The position numbers and the translations under genes are program-made. Positions 6,780 through 7,463 of a stretch of DNA of 7,463 nt are shown here, in pieces (positions within the stretch are counted from its first letter, which is position 1; the number at the start of each line of letters is the position of its first letter). Under the pieces are notes generated by a model. That model was given only the letters and a program-made list of their open reading frames with translations. It did no database searches and was not told where the DNA came from. Source of the stretch: DATKEH01 sp035546355 (GTDB taxonomy: Bacteria; Acidobacteriota; Thermoanaerobaculia; Multivoradales; JAIOJS01); contig DATKEH010000349.1 of assembly GCA_035546355.1 (NCBI GenBank), forward strand, positions 1 to 7,463, written 5' to 3'.

Positions 6780-6799
6780 CCGCCGACCGCGGTCAGCGG
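6780..6799. repeat. Near-perfect 20-bp palindrome over the stop codon of the membrane-protein gene
   Basis: CCGCC-GACC-GC-GGTC-AGCGG reads as an inverted repeat with one mismatch (C6784/A6795), which becomes a G-U wobble in the - strand transcript. It covers the TGA at 6793-6795 and lies 45 bases before gdhA. It could be an operator or a weak terminator or attenuator stem; no T-tract follows. Confidence 0.35.
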
Positions 6800-7197
6800 G
6801 GCATCAGCGGGCCGGGGAAGATGAAGAAGAAGACGGCGATCAGCAGCAGGCTGAGGACGAGGGCGGTGGCGTTGGCGAACAGGGCGGCGCGGGCGGCGAA
6901 GCCACCGGAGGAGTGGCGGGCCAGCAGCGCGAGTAGCAGGCCGAGGGCGGCGGCCGCCGGCGTCAGCAGGGCCGACAGGAAGGGCCGCGGCAGCGGCCGC
7001 AGGGCGGCGGGGAGGGCGGCCACCAGGAAGCGGGAGCCGAGGGCGGCGGCGAAGCAGAGCAGCGACAGCGCCGAGGCCACCGGCACGGCCGAGATGACGG
7101 CGTACTCGTCCTCCTGCGGCTCGGCCGGCGAGGCGATCAGCGGGCGATCGTCGTCGCCGTCGCTCAGGGGAATCCGGGCGCCTCTCTGGGCTGCCAC
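6793..7197 (-). CDS. Small hypothetical membrane protein, three predicted helices
   Basis: I do not recognise a named family. From GTG 7197 the product is 134 residues: a polar acidic N-terminus (SDGDDDRPLIASPAEPQEDE, 12-31), then hydrophobic stretches at ~36-65, 73-93 and 103-127, ending FIFPGPLMPR. The pattern of a short cytoplasmic tail followed by Ala/Leu-rich helices recalls small DUF4190-like membrane proteins, but that is only a visual impression. There is no ATG in the real part of the frame. Candidate starts are GTG 7197 (AAGG 7 nt upstream, 34-nt overlap with the VOC gene), a non-standard CTG at 7167 overlapping the VOC stop as CTGA, or GTG 7086, which would cut off the polar tail. 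Overlap with the upstream gene suggests coupled translation. The stop is 57 nt before gdhA. Confidence 0.65.
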   Translation of the reverse strand: MAAQRGARIPLSDGDDDRPLIASPAEPQEDEYAVISAVPVASALSLLCFAAALGSRFLVAALPAALRPLPRPFLSALLTPAAAALGLLLALLARHSSGGFAARAALFANATALVLSLLLIAVFFFIFPGPLMPR

Positions 7198-7463
7198 AGC
7201 TCCACCTTGTTCCCCTCGGGATCGACGAACCAACCGAAGCGGCCGTACTCGTAGTCCTCGACCTCGCCGACCACCTCGGCGCCGCCTTCGCGCACCTGGG
7301 AGAGCGCCCCCTCCAGGTCGTCGACCACCAGGTTGACCATGTACTCCCGGCCCGGCGGGTCGAAGTAGGTGGTGTCCCGGGGGAAGGGCGACCACACCGT
7401 CAGGCCGCCCGCAGGCATCGCCTGCGGCAGCAACGAGGCGCCGTGCGGGTGCTGCACCGGCAT
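7164..7463 (-). CDS. VOC-superfamily (glyoxalase/bleomycin resistance/dioxygenase fold) protein, 5' end outside window
   Basis: The visible 99 residues are the C-terminal part of a vicinal-oxygen-chelate protein, a fold of paired beta-alpha-beta-beta-beta modules that often binds a metal. Recognisable segments are LTVWSPFPRDTTYF (21-34), YMVNLVVDDLEGALSQVREGGAEV (41-64), DYEYGRFGWFVDPEGNKVELWQP (70-92) and the conserved near-terminal glutamate E88, usually a metal or active-site ligand. The ATG at the very edge is probably not the start: MPV fits the middle of the common LGMPV turn, and whole proteins of this type have about 120-130 residues, so roughly 25-35 residues are missing. The substrate cannot be told from sequence. 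It is first of the visible - strand genes and overlaps the membrane-protein gene. Confidence 0.9.
   Translation of the reverse strand: MPVQHPHGASLLPQAMPAGGLTVWSPFPRDTTYFDPPGREYMVNLVVDDLEGALSQVREGGAEVVGEVEDYEYGRFGWFVDPEGNKVELWQPREAPGFP

Noticed and set aside
7461..7463. ATG at the right edge as the VOC gene start
   Set aside because: The product would lack the N-terminal portion of the fold, and MPV fits the internal LGMPV turn of this family.

Overview
This window is gene-dense and very GC-rich, with heavy use of G/C third positions and GTG starts. It looks like a chromosomal piece of a high-GC bacterium. A secreted S9 peptidase, a receiver/ATP-grasp protein and a small membrane protein together would fit Acidobacteriota or a similar soil or sediment lineage. 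That placement is a guess from gene content; no rRNA or other marker is present.

Layout. Bases 1-134 are the 3' end of a group II intron on the + strand: a clear domain V (50-82) and a domain VI hairpin, ending in CTAC. The intron stops about 2 bases before the ATG (137) of a secreted prolyl-oligopeptidase-family (S9) serine peptidase, read on the + strand. The recognisable peptidase ends near base 2270, but its frame has no stop until 2677, inside the convergent neighbour. A strong GC hairpin (2309-2330) lies in the gap between the two genes.

The rest of the window is on the - strand and reads from the right edge leftwards: a VOC/glyoxalase-fold protein (5' part outside the window), a small three-helix membrane protein overlapping its end, gdhA for NADP-type glutamate dehydrogenase (5395-6735), and a 1001-residue protein (2345-5350). 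The last protein has two receiver-like domains, a pyruvate-phosphate-dikinase-type ATP-grasp domain and a distinct C-terminal domain. It has no recognisable phosphohistidine domain and no PEP/pyruvate barrel. Spacing is tight (overlap, 57 nt, then 44 nt or a 4-nt overlap), so these four genes may be co-transcribed.

Working together. Glutamate dehydrogenase joins 2-oxoglutarate and ammonium into glutamate. The following gene looks like a signalling or regulatory relative of PEP synthase, with an intact phospho-acceptor receiver. Their close spacing suggests, but does not prove, a link between nitrogen assimilation and the PEP/pyruvate node. The most unusual points are the intron placed against a start codon, the dikinase-like protein without its catalytic-histidine domain, and the missing stop of the peptidase gene. 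No CRISPR array, tRNA, rRNA or IS element is visible.
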